Positions 57,054-64,000 of a stretch of 64,000 nt of DNA are shown here, piece after piece. The stretch's first letter is position 1. Every line of letters begins with the position of its first letter. The position numbers and the translations under genes were made by a program. Source of the DNA: Pseudonocardiales bacterium (GTDB lineage: Bacteria > Actinomycetota > Actinomycetes > Mycobacteriales > Pseudonocardiaceae); contig JAFAWY010000064.1 in the NCBI GenBank assembly GCA_019241525.1, positions 1-64,000 of the forward strand, written 5' to 3'. Below the pieces are notes generated by a model. That model was given only the letters and a program-made list of their open reading frames with translations, made no database searches and was not told where the DNA came from.

Positions 57054-57075
57054 GACCGCTATAAAAACCGCTCGG

Positions 57076-57810
57076 TCAGCCGAAGCGCTGTGCGAAGCGG
57101 TAAAACAGCTGGGGTGTCGCACCCCGGACCCGGGCGGCGACGCTGAGCCAGCGCGGCACGAAAACCTCCGCCTCCCCCTGCTCCAGCGCACCTACCAGGG
57201 CGGACGCGACGTCGGCGGCGTCAATCTGGCGGGGGAAATGCCGGTCGTAGGGCAGCCCGCGGTGGTCGAAGAACGGAGTGCGCACCGCACCGGGCAGTAC
57301 CGTGGTGACGCTGATCCCCTCGCCTGCCACCTCAAGACGGACGCTGTCGGCGAAGGCCCGCAGCCCGGCCTTTGTCGCGGCATACACCGATTCCCCGCCG
57401 ACGCCGACCGCCGCAATGGATGACACGTACACCAGCTGACCGCGCCCGCGGGCCCGCATTCCGGGCAGCGCAGCCCGGGTCAACCGCATGGGTGCGGTCA
57501 GGTTCAGCGCGACCAGCCGGTCGATGTCCGGCTCTCCCATGGTGGCCAGATCTCCGGCCCAGCCGACGCCTGCCGAGTTCACCAGGAGATCAACATCAGC
57601 AGTCTCGTCCGCTGCCCGGGCAAGGCCTTCGGGGGTGCAGAGGTCGGCCACGACAGCGCGCGCACCGGTCCGGCTTGCCACCGCATCAAGCCGATCGAAG
57701 TCCCGGCCGAGCACCACCAGCCGGCAACCCGCCGCGGCCAGCTTGTCCGCGACGGCTGCGCCGATGCCAGACGATCCGCCGGTGATCAGCGCCTGGCAGG
57801 GGGGCCTCAT
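57076..57810 (-). CDS. Short-chain dehydrogenase/reductase
   Basis: 244 residues. NAD(P)-binding ALITGGSSGIGAAVADKLAA, NSAGVG, and the catalytic set in VYVSSIAAVGVGGESVYAAT KAG (Ser, Tyr, Lys). PGAVRTPFFDHRG follows. Last gene of a four-gene minus operon with pucR, the glycosyltransferase-acyltransferase fusion and the DMT gene; its start overlaps the DMT stop by ATGA. It may reduce a lipid or fatty acyl intermediate, an inference from context. Confidence 0.9.
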   Translation of the reverse strand: MRPPCQALITGGSSGIGAAVADKLAAAGCRLVVLGRDFDRLDAVASRTGARAVVADLCTPEGLARAADETADVDLLVNSAGVGWAGDLATMGEPDIDRLVALNLTAPMRLTRAALPGMRARGRGQLVYVSSIAAVGVGGESVYAATKAGLRAFADSVRLEVAGEGISVTTVLPGAVRTPFFDHRGLPYDRHFPRQIDAADVASALVGALEQGEAEVFVPRWLSVAARVRGATPQLFYRFAQRFG

Positions 57811-58739
57811 CCCCAGGCGACCCGGCGCGATCCGCGCTGCGGTGCCCGCTCAATCTCGCGACGCAGCTGCGTGCCGCGGTGGGCCAGCAGCGCGACACTG
57901 CCGATGATGATCAGCGCTGCGATCAGCTCACCGGCGAGCACAGCGGGCGAGGTGTTCACTTCCTCTCCCAGCCAGCACACCCCGATCGCCACCCCGACCA
58001 GCGGGTCCACGATCGTGATGATGGCCAGCGCCGGGGCGATCAGGGTGCCCTGCTGGAAGGTGTTCTGGCTGAGCAGGAACCCCAGCGGACCGACCACGCA
58101 GACCACGTACAGCACCGGGTGGCTGAAGATTTCCGCGAAACCACCGGATCGCAACTGCCCGGTGACCACCTTCATCAGCCCAGCGGTCAGGCCGTAAAAC
58201 ACCCCGGTGGCCGCCGCGAGCGCGGCAACGCGCACGGACCCCTCGTACCGGCCGGCCACCGCCAGGCACACCACCACGGTGATGCCCAGCACGAGGGCCA
58301 GCGGCAGCAATCCCCAGCCGTCTTGCTCGAGTTCGGTGGAACCACCGGTGGGTTGGGCCAACACCAGGAACACGGACAGCCCGGCCACCGCTCCCAGCGA
58401 GCCCAGGATGACCAGGCGGTCCACCCGGCGACGGGCCAGCAATGCCGAGAACACCGCACCGAAGAGCACACCGGTCACCAGCAACGGCTGCACCAGCACC
58501 AGCGGGCCATAGGCCAGCGCGACGAGCTGCAGGCTCAGACCCACGATGACGGTGCCGATCCCCAACACCCATCCTGGATGGCGGATCAGGTCCAGCAGCA
58601 GCCGCGGGTTGAGGGTGCCGGTGGTCGGTACCTCTTTGGTGGCGCGCTGCTGGATCGCACTGGCCAGCCCGAAGCTCGCTGCTCCGGCCACCGCGGCCGG
58701 CACCGCGACGAAGAACGTTGTCGACGCCGACTGCGACAC
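57807..58739 (-). CDS. DMT-superfamily membrane protein
   Basis: 310 residues, about ten hydrophobic segments: GAASFGLASAIQQRATKEVP, VLGIGTVIVGLSLQLVALAY, GPLVLVQPLLVTGVLFGAVF and AIITIVDPLVGVAIGVCWLG. The end RREIERAPQRGSRRVAWG is basic. A paralogue lies at 52167. The start is 3 bp after the fusion gene's stop. In this operon it might export a lipid or its precursor; the substrate is unknown. Confidence 0.85.
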   Translation of the reverse strand: MSQSASTTFFVAVPAAVAGAASFGLASAIQQRATKEVPTTGTLNPRLLLDLIRHPGWVLGIGTVIVGLSLQLVALAYGPLVLVQPLLVTGVLFGAVFSALLARRRVDRLVILGSLGAVAGLSVFLVLAQPTGGSTELEQDGWGLLPLALVLGITVVVCLAVAGRYEGSVRVAALAAATGVFYGLTAGLMKVVTGQLRSGGFAEIFSHPVLYVVCVVGPLGFLLSQNTFQQGTLIAPALAIITIVDPLVGVAIGVCWLGEEVNTSPAVLAGELIAALIIIGSVALLAHRGTQLRREIERAPQRGSRRVAWG

Positions 58740-58742
58740 GAC

Positions 58743-61265
58743 TCACTCCCGCGCTGTCGTGGGCGCCCCGCGGGCGCCCCGTGGATGCGTTGTCAGGTCA
58801 TCGAAAGCCTGACGTAGCGCGTTAGCGAACTGGTCCGCGGCGCGGACCAGCCCGGTGTCCGTGGTGACCCCGACACCGATCATGTCTCCCCAGGCCAAGA
58901 ACCCCACCGCCAGCCCGACGCCGTCTGCCAGTGGGAGCACCGGGAACACCGATTCCACCCGGACCCCCCACATACAGTGTGCCTTCCGCGGCCCGGGCAA
59001 CACCGATGCGATGAGGGTGAAAAATCGGCGCCCGTACATGGCGCGGACCAGTCGCGCGTGCAGCGGGGCGGGCAGCCGGCCTAGTGCGCGGACCACCGCT
59101 TGGGCCGCCGCTGGCTGATCGGCACGCTCCCGTCTAGCCAGTTCGCGGGCCGCCGCAACCATCCGCCAGGCCTGCGGCATCGGCCCGACCGGGAGGTCCA
59201 GTGCCACTGCCGCGGTGTGGTTGCCCTGGTAAAGCCGGTCTCTGGAGCTAGCCCGGCGCAGTGCCTGGGTCGTCTGTGGCACCATCACCCGTAGCCGATC
59301 GTGCACCGCAGTGCCGGCCGGATCGATCCGGTGCAGCGCTTCGCCGATCAGAGTCAGCAGCAGGGCAGTGGTGCCCACGCCATGATCGCGTGCGGTGGAG
59401 CGCACTGCGGCCGCGGGCAGCGCTGCCATCGCGTACTCCCGTCCCGCCGTGCTCGGCCCCACCGGCCCACCCTCTGGTGCGCGCCCCGCGGTGGCCAGAC
59501 TCATCAGCCCGCGAGCCACCCGCCCGGCGCGGGCGGCCCGGCTACGCCAGTCTGCACTGCGCGCCCTACGTGGTGACTCGACCGGCGCTGCGGCAGGCTT
59601 CTCGCTGTCGGACAGCAGCGCGATGAGGGTGGCGGTGACGGCCAGCCCGTCACCCAAGCTGTGATGCATCTTCGCCATCACCGCGGTGCGCCCGGCGTCG
59701 ACGTCCTGAACCAGCTGCAACTGCCAGGGTGGCCGGTCCATCGGCACCGGGGTGGAGAAGAACTCCCGCACCGCCGCGGTGAAAGACATCCCGGCGGGGG
59801 AGCTGCTCGCGCCGACCGTCCGCGCCCGCAGGTGATCATGCGGGTCGAAGTCGTCAGCGAGGAGCCAGCGCGGCTGCCGGTGCGGGCGCAGGTCCAGCCG
59901 CCGGCGCAGCATCGGCAACGCCGGTACCCGCTCGGCGAAGCGCGTGGCGAGGTTCGCCAGGGGTTGCGTGAGCACACCATCGAGTAGCAGCACCGCGCCG
60001 ACCTGCTGGGCCACGGTGGAGGTGGCGGCGTGGGCGAAGAACGCGTCCGGTGCCGCGAGGGGCCGGGCACCGTGGTGGCGGGGCAATTCCGGCAGCGCCG
60101 CGATCTCGGCATCCAGGTCAAGTGCGCCGATATGGGTCAGCGCGCGTTGCTGCGCCGCGACCAGCTGCGCTGGCTGAGCGATCAGCATCCGTAGCGCGCT
60201 GGTCAGCTCCGCGGGCCCTTCGCACAGCGTTGCCAGCCCCGCCGCGGCCATCAGCGCGGCGTTGGCCTTTCCGTGCCCGGCGATCGGTTCGAACATCAAC
60301 ACCTCCCGGCCGCACGCAACCGCCTCCAGCGCGGTCGCACCGCCGGCATTGGTCACCACGACGTCGGCAGCTGACGTCAGAGCCGGCATCTGATCCGTCC
60401 AACCCAGCGGCATCAGGCGCTGCGGCGGTTCGTGGCGGCTGGTCAACCGAACGCGCAGGGCCTCGTTGCGGCCGCAAGCCACCACCACGCAGACCTCAGG
60501 ACCCGCAGCCAGCGCGGCATCGACCGCCCGTTCCACCGAGCCGAACCCAAGAGACCCGCAGGAGATCAGCACGATCAGCGCGTCGCCGGGCAACCCGCAG
60601 CGCCGCCTGGCGGTGTGGGGATCGGTCGGCGCGAACGCGGAAACCACCGGGGGCGCGCCGACGGCACCTCGAGCATCTGGCCGGGCCTGGTACATCGCGC
60701 GCAGGCTCGCCTCGCTGGCGACATAATGCAGGTCAATCTCTGGGTAGACCCAGAACGGGTGCGGCGCGAAATCCGAGATGATCGCCGCGGCGGGCACGTT
60801 CAGACCGCCGTGGCGCCGCATCCAGTCCAGGCCCCCGGTGCCCAGCGGGTAGGTCGACACCACCAGGTCGGGCTTGTACTCGGCGATGATCGGGACGAGC
60901 CGGACGCCGCTCCACACCCCGGTGAACCGGCAGGACGCCGTGGCGAACCACGGGTAGCGCCACAGCGCGCGGTAGAAGAAGTCGTACAGCCACGGGGTGG
61001 TGTCCACGTTCACCCGGTAGATCCAGCGGAAACCTGGGCCGACCCAGGAGCCCATCCGGTCCAGGGTGTCCACCCGCCGGATCTGGCAGTCCGGCCACAA
61101 CCAGCGGGCTCGCTCCTCCACCGCTCGGGCGGTGGCGTTGTGGCCTTCGCCGATGTTGGCGCTGATCACCAGCAACCGTTGCGGTGGCACGCCCGAAGAC
61201 CTGCTTGCAGGGTCGAGCATCGAACCCGAAGACCTGCTTGCAGGGTCGAGCATCGACTCGCTCAT
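58743..61265 (-). CDS. Fusion of a GT28/MGDG-synthase-like glycosyltransferase and a WS/DGAT acyltransferase
   Basis: 840 residues. Residues about 28-400 resemble processive diacylglycerol glucosyltransferases and MGDG synthases: LLVISANIGEGHNATARAVE, PDLVVSTYPLGTGGLDWMRR, ADVVVTNAGGATALEAVACG and EPIAGHGKANAALM. Residues about 410-835 are a wax ester synthase/diacylglycerol acyltransferase: APDAFFAHAATSTVAQQVGA, the catalytic KMHHSLGDGLAVTATLIALL (HHxxxDG), VPMDRPPWQLQLVQDV and HDRLRVMVPQTTQALRR. No frameshift separates them. It may make an acylated glycolipid from a lipid acceptor. ATG overlaps the pucR stop (ATGA). Confidence 0.88.
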   Translation of the reverse strand: MSESMLDPASRSSGSMLDPASRSSGVPPQRLLVISANIGEGHNATARAVEERARWLWPDCQIRRVDTLDRMGSWVGPGFRWIYRVNVDTTPWLYDFFYRALWRYPWFATASCRFTGVWSGVRLVPIIAEYKPDLVVSTYPLGTGGLDWMRRHGGLNVPAAAIISDFAPHPFWVYPEIDLHYVASEASLRAMYQARPDARGAVGAPPVVSAFAPTDPHTARRRCGLPGDALIVLISCGSLGFGSVERAVDAALAAGPEVCVVVACGRNEALRVRLTSRHEPPQRLMPLGWTDQMPALTSAADVVVTNAGGATALEAVACGREVLMFEPIAGHGKANAALMAAAGLATLCEGPAELTSALRMLIAQPAQLVAAQQRALTHIGALDLDAEIAALPELPRHHGARPLAAPDAFFAHAATSTVAQQVGAVLLLDGVLTQPLANLATRFAERVPALPMLRRRLDLRPHRQPRWLLADDFDPHDHLRARTVGASSSPAGMSFTAAVREFFSTPVPMDRPPWQLQLVQDVDAGRTAVMAKMHHSLGDGLAVTATLIALLSDSEKPAAAPVESPRRARSADWRSRAARAGRVARGLMSLATAGRAPEGGPVGPSTAGREYAMAALPAAAVRSTARDHGVGTTALLLTLIGEALHRIDPAGTAVHDRLRVMVPQTTQALRRASSRDRLYQGNHTAAVALDLPVGPMPQAWRMVAAARELARRERADQPAAAQAVVRALGRLPAPLHARLVRAMYGRRFFTLIASVLPGPRKAHCMWGVRVESVFPVLPLADGVGLAVGFLAWGDMIGVGVTTDTGLVRAADQFANALRQAFDDLTTHPRGARGAPTTARE
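61192..61257. repeat. 33-bp tandem duplication at the fusion gene's 5' end
   Basis: Two adjacent 33-base units, differing at one base, encode SMLDPASRSSG twice directly after MSE. The duplication keeps the frame. Its start is CCCGAAGACCTGCTTGCAGG. Confidence 0.9.
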
Positions 61266-62476
61266 CGGGGTTGCGCTAACGGGTCGGTTTCGGTGACTGC
61301 GGGCCCCCAGGCCAGCGCGAGCAGCAGCGCGGCGCGCGTTGCCGGATCGTCCAGTGCGGGGCCGAACAGCTCACGCAACTGATCTAACCGGTAGCGCACA
61401 GTCTGTGGATGTACGTGCAGTTCGTCAGCCACTGCCTTGCGGTTGCCCATGTTCATCAGCCATGACTTGAGCGTCTCGCAGAGACGGTCGCGGGTGCCTT
61501 CACGCAGCGACGCGAGCGGGGCCAGGTACTGCTGGCGCAGCGCGGCCAGCAGCCGGTCGTCGCGGTGCACCAGCATCGCGTCGAGGTGCTCGTCGACGAA
61601 CAGTGGATCGTCGGGCAGCAGGTGCTTGAGGCGCAACGCGTGCTCGGCCAGGCCGATGCTGGCCGGTAGCCGGTCCAGTGGCACGGTGACACCGACCACA
61701 GCTCCCGAACCGCGCAGCGCCGTGGCCAGCCGCTTGCGCCGCCCGGGACCCTCCGGGTCGGGCACGATGGTCACCAGCATCTTTGGCCGGCGCAGCTGCA
61801 GGCAGGACTCATCCAAGCGGTCCAGCAGCACCCGTCCCACCTCGTTGTCTGGATTGATCAGCACTACCGCGGCGTGGCGGGGCAACGTCCATCCCGCGCG
61901 TGCCGCGGCGATCCGCAGGGCGGCGGTGTCGCAGCGGTCCGACAGCAACAGTTCGGCCAGCTCCAGGCGTTGCTGTTCGTGCGCGTGTTCTGCGCCGGCC
62001 TGGGCCCGCTCGTAACCGCGCAACGACGACGCCGACAGCTGCTCGACGGCAGTGAAGATCACTGCAGCCAACCCCGCGATGGTTTCGACTGGTACACCCA
62101 GGTGCAGCGCGGTGTCGGAGACATGGCGCCATGCCACCGCAGCGCCAGTCCGGTAGGCGGCCAGCAGGTGCGTCACGTCCTGCTGCTGTTCGTAGTGGAT
62201 ACGGCCGATTTCTTCGAAGATGGCCTGTTCCACCCCGGATGCCAGCTGGGGCGCGATCGTTGACGGATCGCGCTGGGCTAAGCCGACCAGCCTGGCGATA
62301 AAGCCTTCCGACGCGGTAAGGACCTCGGCGAAATCCTCGGTGAGAAAGGCCGCGTAGTCGGGGCTTTGCTCGGCCAGCAGCTCCCGGACCTCAGCCAGAA
62401 TGATCGGCAGGCGGGCTACAATCTCCGGCACCAGGTCGTCGAGCTCGATAGGGCGTCCTCCTTCAGCCGCGTGCAC
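61262..62476 (-). CDS. PucR-family transcriptional regulator
   Basis: About 404 residues. An N-terminal RsbT co-antagonist-like/GGDEF-like region (IVARLPIILAEVRELLAEQS, HYEQQQDVTHLLAAYRTGAA) precedes the PucR helix-turn-helix MGNRKAVADELHVHPQTVRY then RLDQLRELFGPALDDPATRA. I moved the start to GTG 62476, which follows GGGGGAGG eight bases upstream. It is the first gene of the operon with the glycosyltransferase-acyltransferase fusion and probably controls it and perhaps the divergent hpnC. Confidence 0.9.
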   Translation of the reverse strand: MHAAEGGRPIELDDLVPEIVARLPIILAEVRELLAEQSPDYAAFLTEDFAEVLTASEGFIARLVGLAQRDPSTIAPQLASGVEQAIFEEIGRIHYEQQQDVTHLLAAYRTGAAVAWRHVSDTALHLGVPVETIAGLAAVIFTAVEQLSASSLRGYERAQAGAEHAHEQQRLELAELLLSDRCDTAALRIAAARAGWTLPRHAAVVLINPDNEVGRVLLDRLDESCLQLRRPKMLVTIVPDPEGPGRRKRLATALRGSGAVVGVTVPLDRLPASIGLAEHALRLKHLLPDDPLFVDEHLDAMLVHRDDRLLAALRQQYLAPLASLREGTRDRLCETLKSWLMNMGNRKAVADELHVHPQTVRYRLDQLRELFGPALDDPATRAALLLALAWGPAVTETDPLAQPR

Positions 62477-62595
62477 TGACCGGCCTCCCCCTCTGCATCG
62501 TCGTGCCAGGCCCCGCATACCCCAATCACACTCAGCTGATGCTTACTCGAATGTGACAATTCTAGGGGTGAAGAACTGTCCCGTCTGACGCAGAA

Positions 62596-63567
62596 ATGTC
62601 GGCTAAGCGACCAGAAGATGTCGTCATGGCGGCGATCTCAGATGGGCCAGTGGCGCCGCAGTACCCGCCCGAGCAGGTGCTGGAGCATAAGCGGCGCGCG
62701 GAGAACTTTCCGGTGGCACTGCGTCTGCTGCCCCGCACGCTACGCGCCGACCTGATCGCGGTGTACGGCGTGGTCCGGGTTATCGACGACCTTGGGGATT
62801 GCGCTCCTGGTGATCGGACCGCGCTGCTCGAGGCGTTCCGGGCAGACCTGGCATCGGTGTGGGAGACGGGCCGGCCGCAACACCCGGTGCTGCAGCAACT
62901 GGTGCCCACGGTGGCGGCGCGTGGGCTGGACCGGGAACCTTTTGACCGGGTGGTGCGGGCCAACCTGCTCGACCAGCGGGTGCACCGGTATGCCACCTAC
63001 AGTCAGCTCCGGGACTACTGCACGCTGTCGGCCGACCCCATCGGCCGGATCGTGCTGGCCCTGTTCGGCGTGGGCGATCCCGTCGCAATCGAGCTGTCCG
63101 ACCGGGTCTGCACCGCCTTGCAGCTGATCGAGCACTGGCAAGACATCGCCGAGGATCGTCGGGCCGGCCGGGTGTACCTGCCGCAGGAAGATCTCGCCGC
63201 TTACCGGGTCGTCGAAGCTGACCTCGACGCCTTGCCGGGTGAGGGGGTGTCCTCCCCGGCGTTGCGGGCACTGATGGCCTTCGAGATCACCCGTGCCGCA
63301 GAGCTGCTGGACTCGGGGGCGCCGTTGGTCAGGATGCTGCACGGGTGGGCGCGGCTGGCCGTCGCCGGGTACGTGGCCGGCGGCCGTGCCGCCGTCGATG
63401 CGCTGCGTCGCTCCGTCTCTGGCCGTGCCGCCGACATCCTGACCGGCCCACCACGTCCCCGTCGCCGCGACGTCCTGCGTCACCTGTTGGGGGCTCTGCA
63501 CGAGCCGCCAACCCGGCGTGGCGCGGTCTCTGACGCACACCAACCCGCAAGCGGGGAGGTCCAGTGA
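62596..63567 (+). CDS. hpnC: Squalene synthase-family protein HpnC (hydroxysqualene-forming route)
   Basis: 323 residues. AENFPVALRLLPRTLRADLI and AVYGVVRVIDDLGD give the first prenyl-diphosphate Asp region; LIEHWQDIAEDRRAGRVYLP is the second (DxxxD). HpnC converts presqualene diphosphate to hydroxysqualene in the three-enzyme hopanoid route with HpnD and HpnE. The start is uncertain: ATG 62596 or ATG 62626; neither has a strong ribosome site. Divergent from pucR, upstream of hpnD by 1 bp. Confidence 0.9.
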   Translation: MSAKRPEDVVMAAISDGPVAPQYPPEQVLEHKRRAENFPVALRLLPRTLRADLIAVYGVVRVIDDLGDCAPGDRTALLEAFRADLASVWETGRPQHPVLQQLVPTVAARGLDREPFDRVVRANLLDQRVHRYATYSQLRDYCTLSADPIGRIVLALFGVGDPVAIELSDRVCTALQLIEHWQDIAEDRRAGRVYLPQEDLAAYRVVEADLDALPGEGVSSPALRALMAFEITRAAELLDSGAPLVRMLHGWARLAVAGYVAGGRAAVDALRRSVSGRAADILTGPPRPRRRDVLRHLLGALHEPPTRRGAVSDAHQPASGEVQ

Positions 63568-63568
63568 G

Positions 63569-64000
63569 ATGACCAGTGTTGCGATCAGTCTGGACCAGGC
63601 GTTCGATCGGTGTGAGTCGATCACGCGGACGGAGGCGCGGAATTTCTACTACGGCATCCGGCTGCTGCGCCCGCGCAAGCGGGCCGCGCTGTGCGCGGTG
63701 TACGCGCTAGCCCGGCGGATCGACGACGTCGGAGATGGTGACCTGCCTCGGGCGGACAAACTCGTCGCGTTGGGCCAGCTGCGCGCCGAGATCGCGGCTC
63801 TGCGGGTTTCCGGCAGCCATTCCGGGGCTGACCCGGTATTCACCGCGATCGCGGACCTGGCCCAGCGCCTGCCCCTGCCGCTGGGTGCCTTCGAGGAGCT
63901 GGTCGACGGCGTGGAAATGGACGTGCGGGGGCGGCGCTACGCCAGCTTCGACGAACTGGTCCAGTACTGCCGGTGCGTCGCCGGAGCGGTCGGGCGGCTG
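63569..64000 (+). CDS. hpnD: Presqualene diphosphate synthase HpnD, N-terminal 144 codons (cut by window end)
   Basis: Not in the ORF track because it runs off the end. ATG 63569 has GGGGAGGT nine bases upstream. Product: TRTEARNFYYGIRLLRPRKR, AALCAVYALARRIDDVGDG (first Asp region) and PLGAFEELVDGVEMDVRGRR. HpnD condenses two farnesyl diphosphates to presqualene diphosphate. The idi gene at 30814 supplies part of the isoprenoid pool. Confidence 0.93.
   Translation, partial: MTSVAISLDQAFDRCESITRTEARNFYYGIRLLRPRKRAALCAVYALARRIDDVGDGDLPRADKLVALGQLRAEIAALRVSGSHSGADPVFTAIADLAQRLPLPLGAFEELVDGVEMDVRGRRYASFDELVQYCRCVAGAVGRL

Noticed and set aside
57879-58817. 312-aa plus-strand ORF
   Set aside because: Antisense of the DMT protein; extremely His/Gln/Asp-rich, typical of shadow frames.
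60432-61382. 316-aa plus-strand ORF
   Set aside because: Antisense of the glycosyltransferase half of the fusion gene.

Overview
The window is a high-GC actinobacterial chromosome segment centred on the replication origin. Gene content and order resemble the oriC neighbourhood of Streptomyces and the Pseudonocardiales/Mycobacteriales: gyrA-gyrB-DUF721-recF-gnd-dnaA on one side; rpmH-rnpA-yidD-yidC-jag-rsmG-parA-parB, trxA/trxB, murJ, CCA transferase, ino1, PadR, a class A PBP, rpsF-ssb-rpsR-rplI and dnaB on the other. Mycothiol-type (TIGR03086) and hopanoid (hpnC/hpnD) genes, many GTG starts and several apparently leaderless genes fit a mycothiol-producing actinomycete, probably Pseudonocardiales. 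Genus cannot be decided from sequence alone. Family names come from recalled motifs and gene order; no search was run.

Layout. 1-10 kb: replication and topology genes on the minus strand. dnaN, which normally lies between dnaA and gnd, is not there; that place is a 1.16 kb stretch without a convincing gene and with few DnaA boxes. Further DnaA-box groups lie inside the DUF721 gene, upstream of dnaA and upstream of dnaB. 10-16 kb: ribosome/RNase P/membrane insertion genes and the parAB operon with two perfect parS sites, one over the rsmG start codon and one inside parA. 16-31 kb: cell-wall and redox genes (ATP-grasp ligase, aminotransferase, CwlM-like amidase, thioredoxin pair, a MurJ flippase with a separate pseudokinase gene, DUF6049, Nudix, CCA transferase). 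31-40 kb: accessory genes (IPP isomerase, MFS, YqgE, HxlR, DUF1697, DUF427, esterase), then inositol phosphate synthase and its PadR neighbour. 40-52 kb: class A PBP, GT87 mannosyltransferase-like protein, endonuclease IV, ribosomal/SSB operon, and DnaB helicase carrying a 350-residue intein in its P-loop. 52-57 kb: DMT transporter, asparaginase, then a degraded lower-GC island with an orphan PspAA, an orphan MacB-type ATPase and an ABC-2 ATPase remnant. 57-64 kb: a minus-strand operon of a PucR regulator, a glycosyltransferase fused to a wax-ester/diacylglycerol acyltransferase, a DMT protein and an SDR, divergent from hopanoid/squalene genes hpnC and hpnD (cut by the window end).

Most notable: the missing dnaN with dispersed DnaA boxes; a class 3 (Trp-Cys-Thr) DnaB intein whose homing endonuclease has lost one catalytic Asp; the glycosyltransferase-acyltransferase fusion operon; two families of short palindromic repeats at gene ends; and the decaying ABC/PspAA island.
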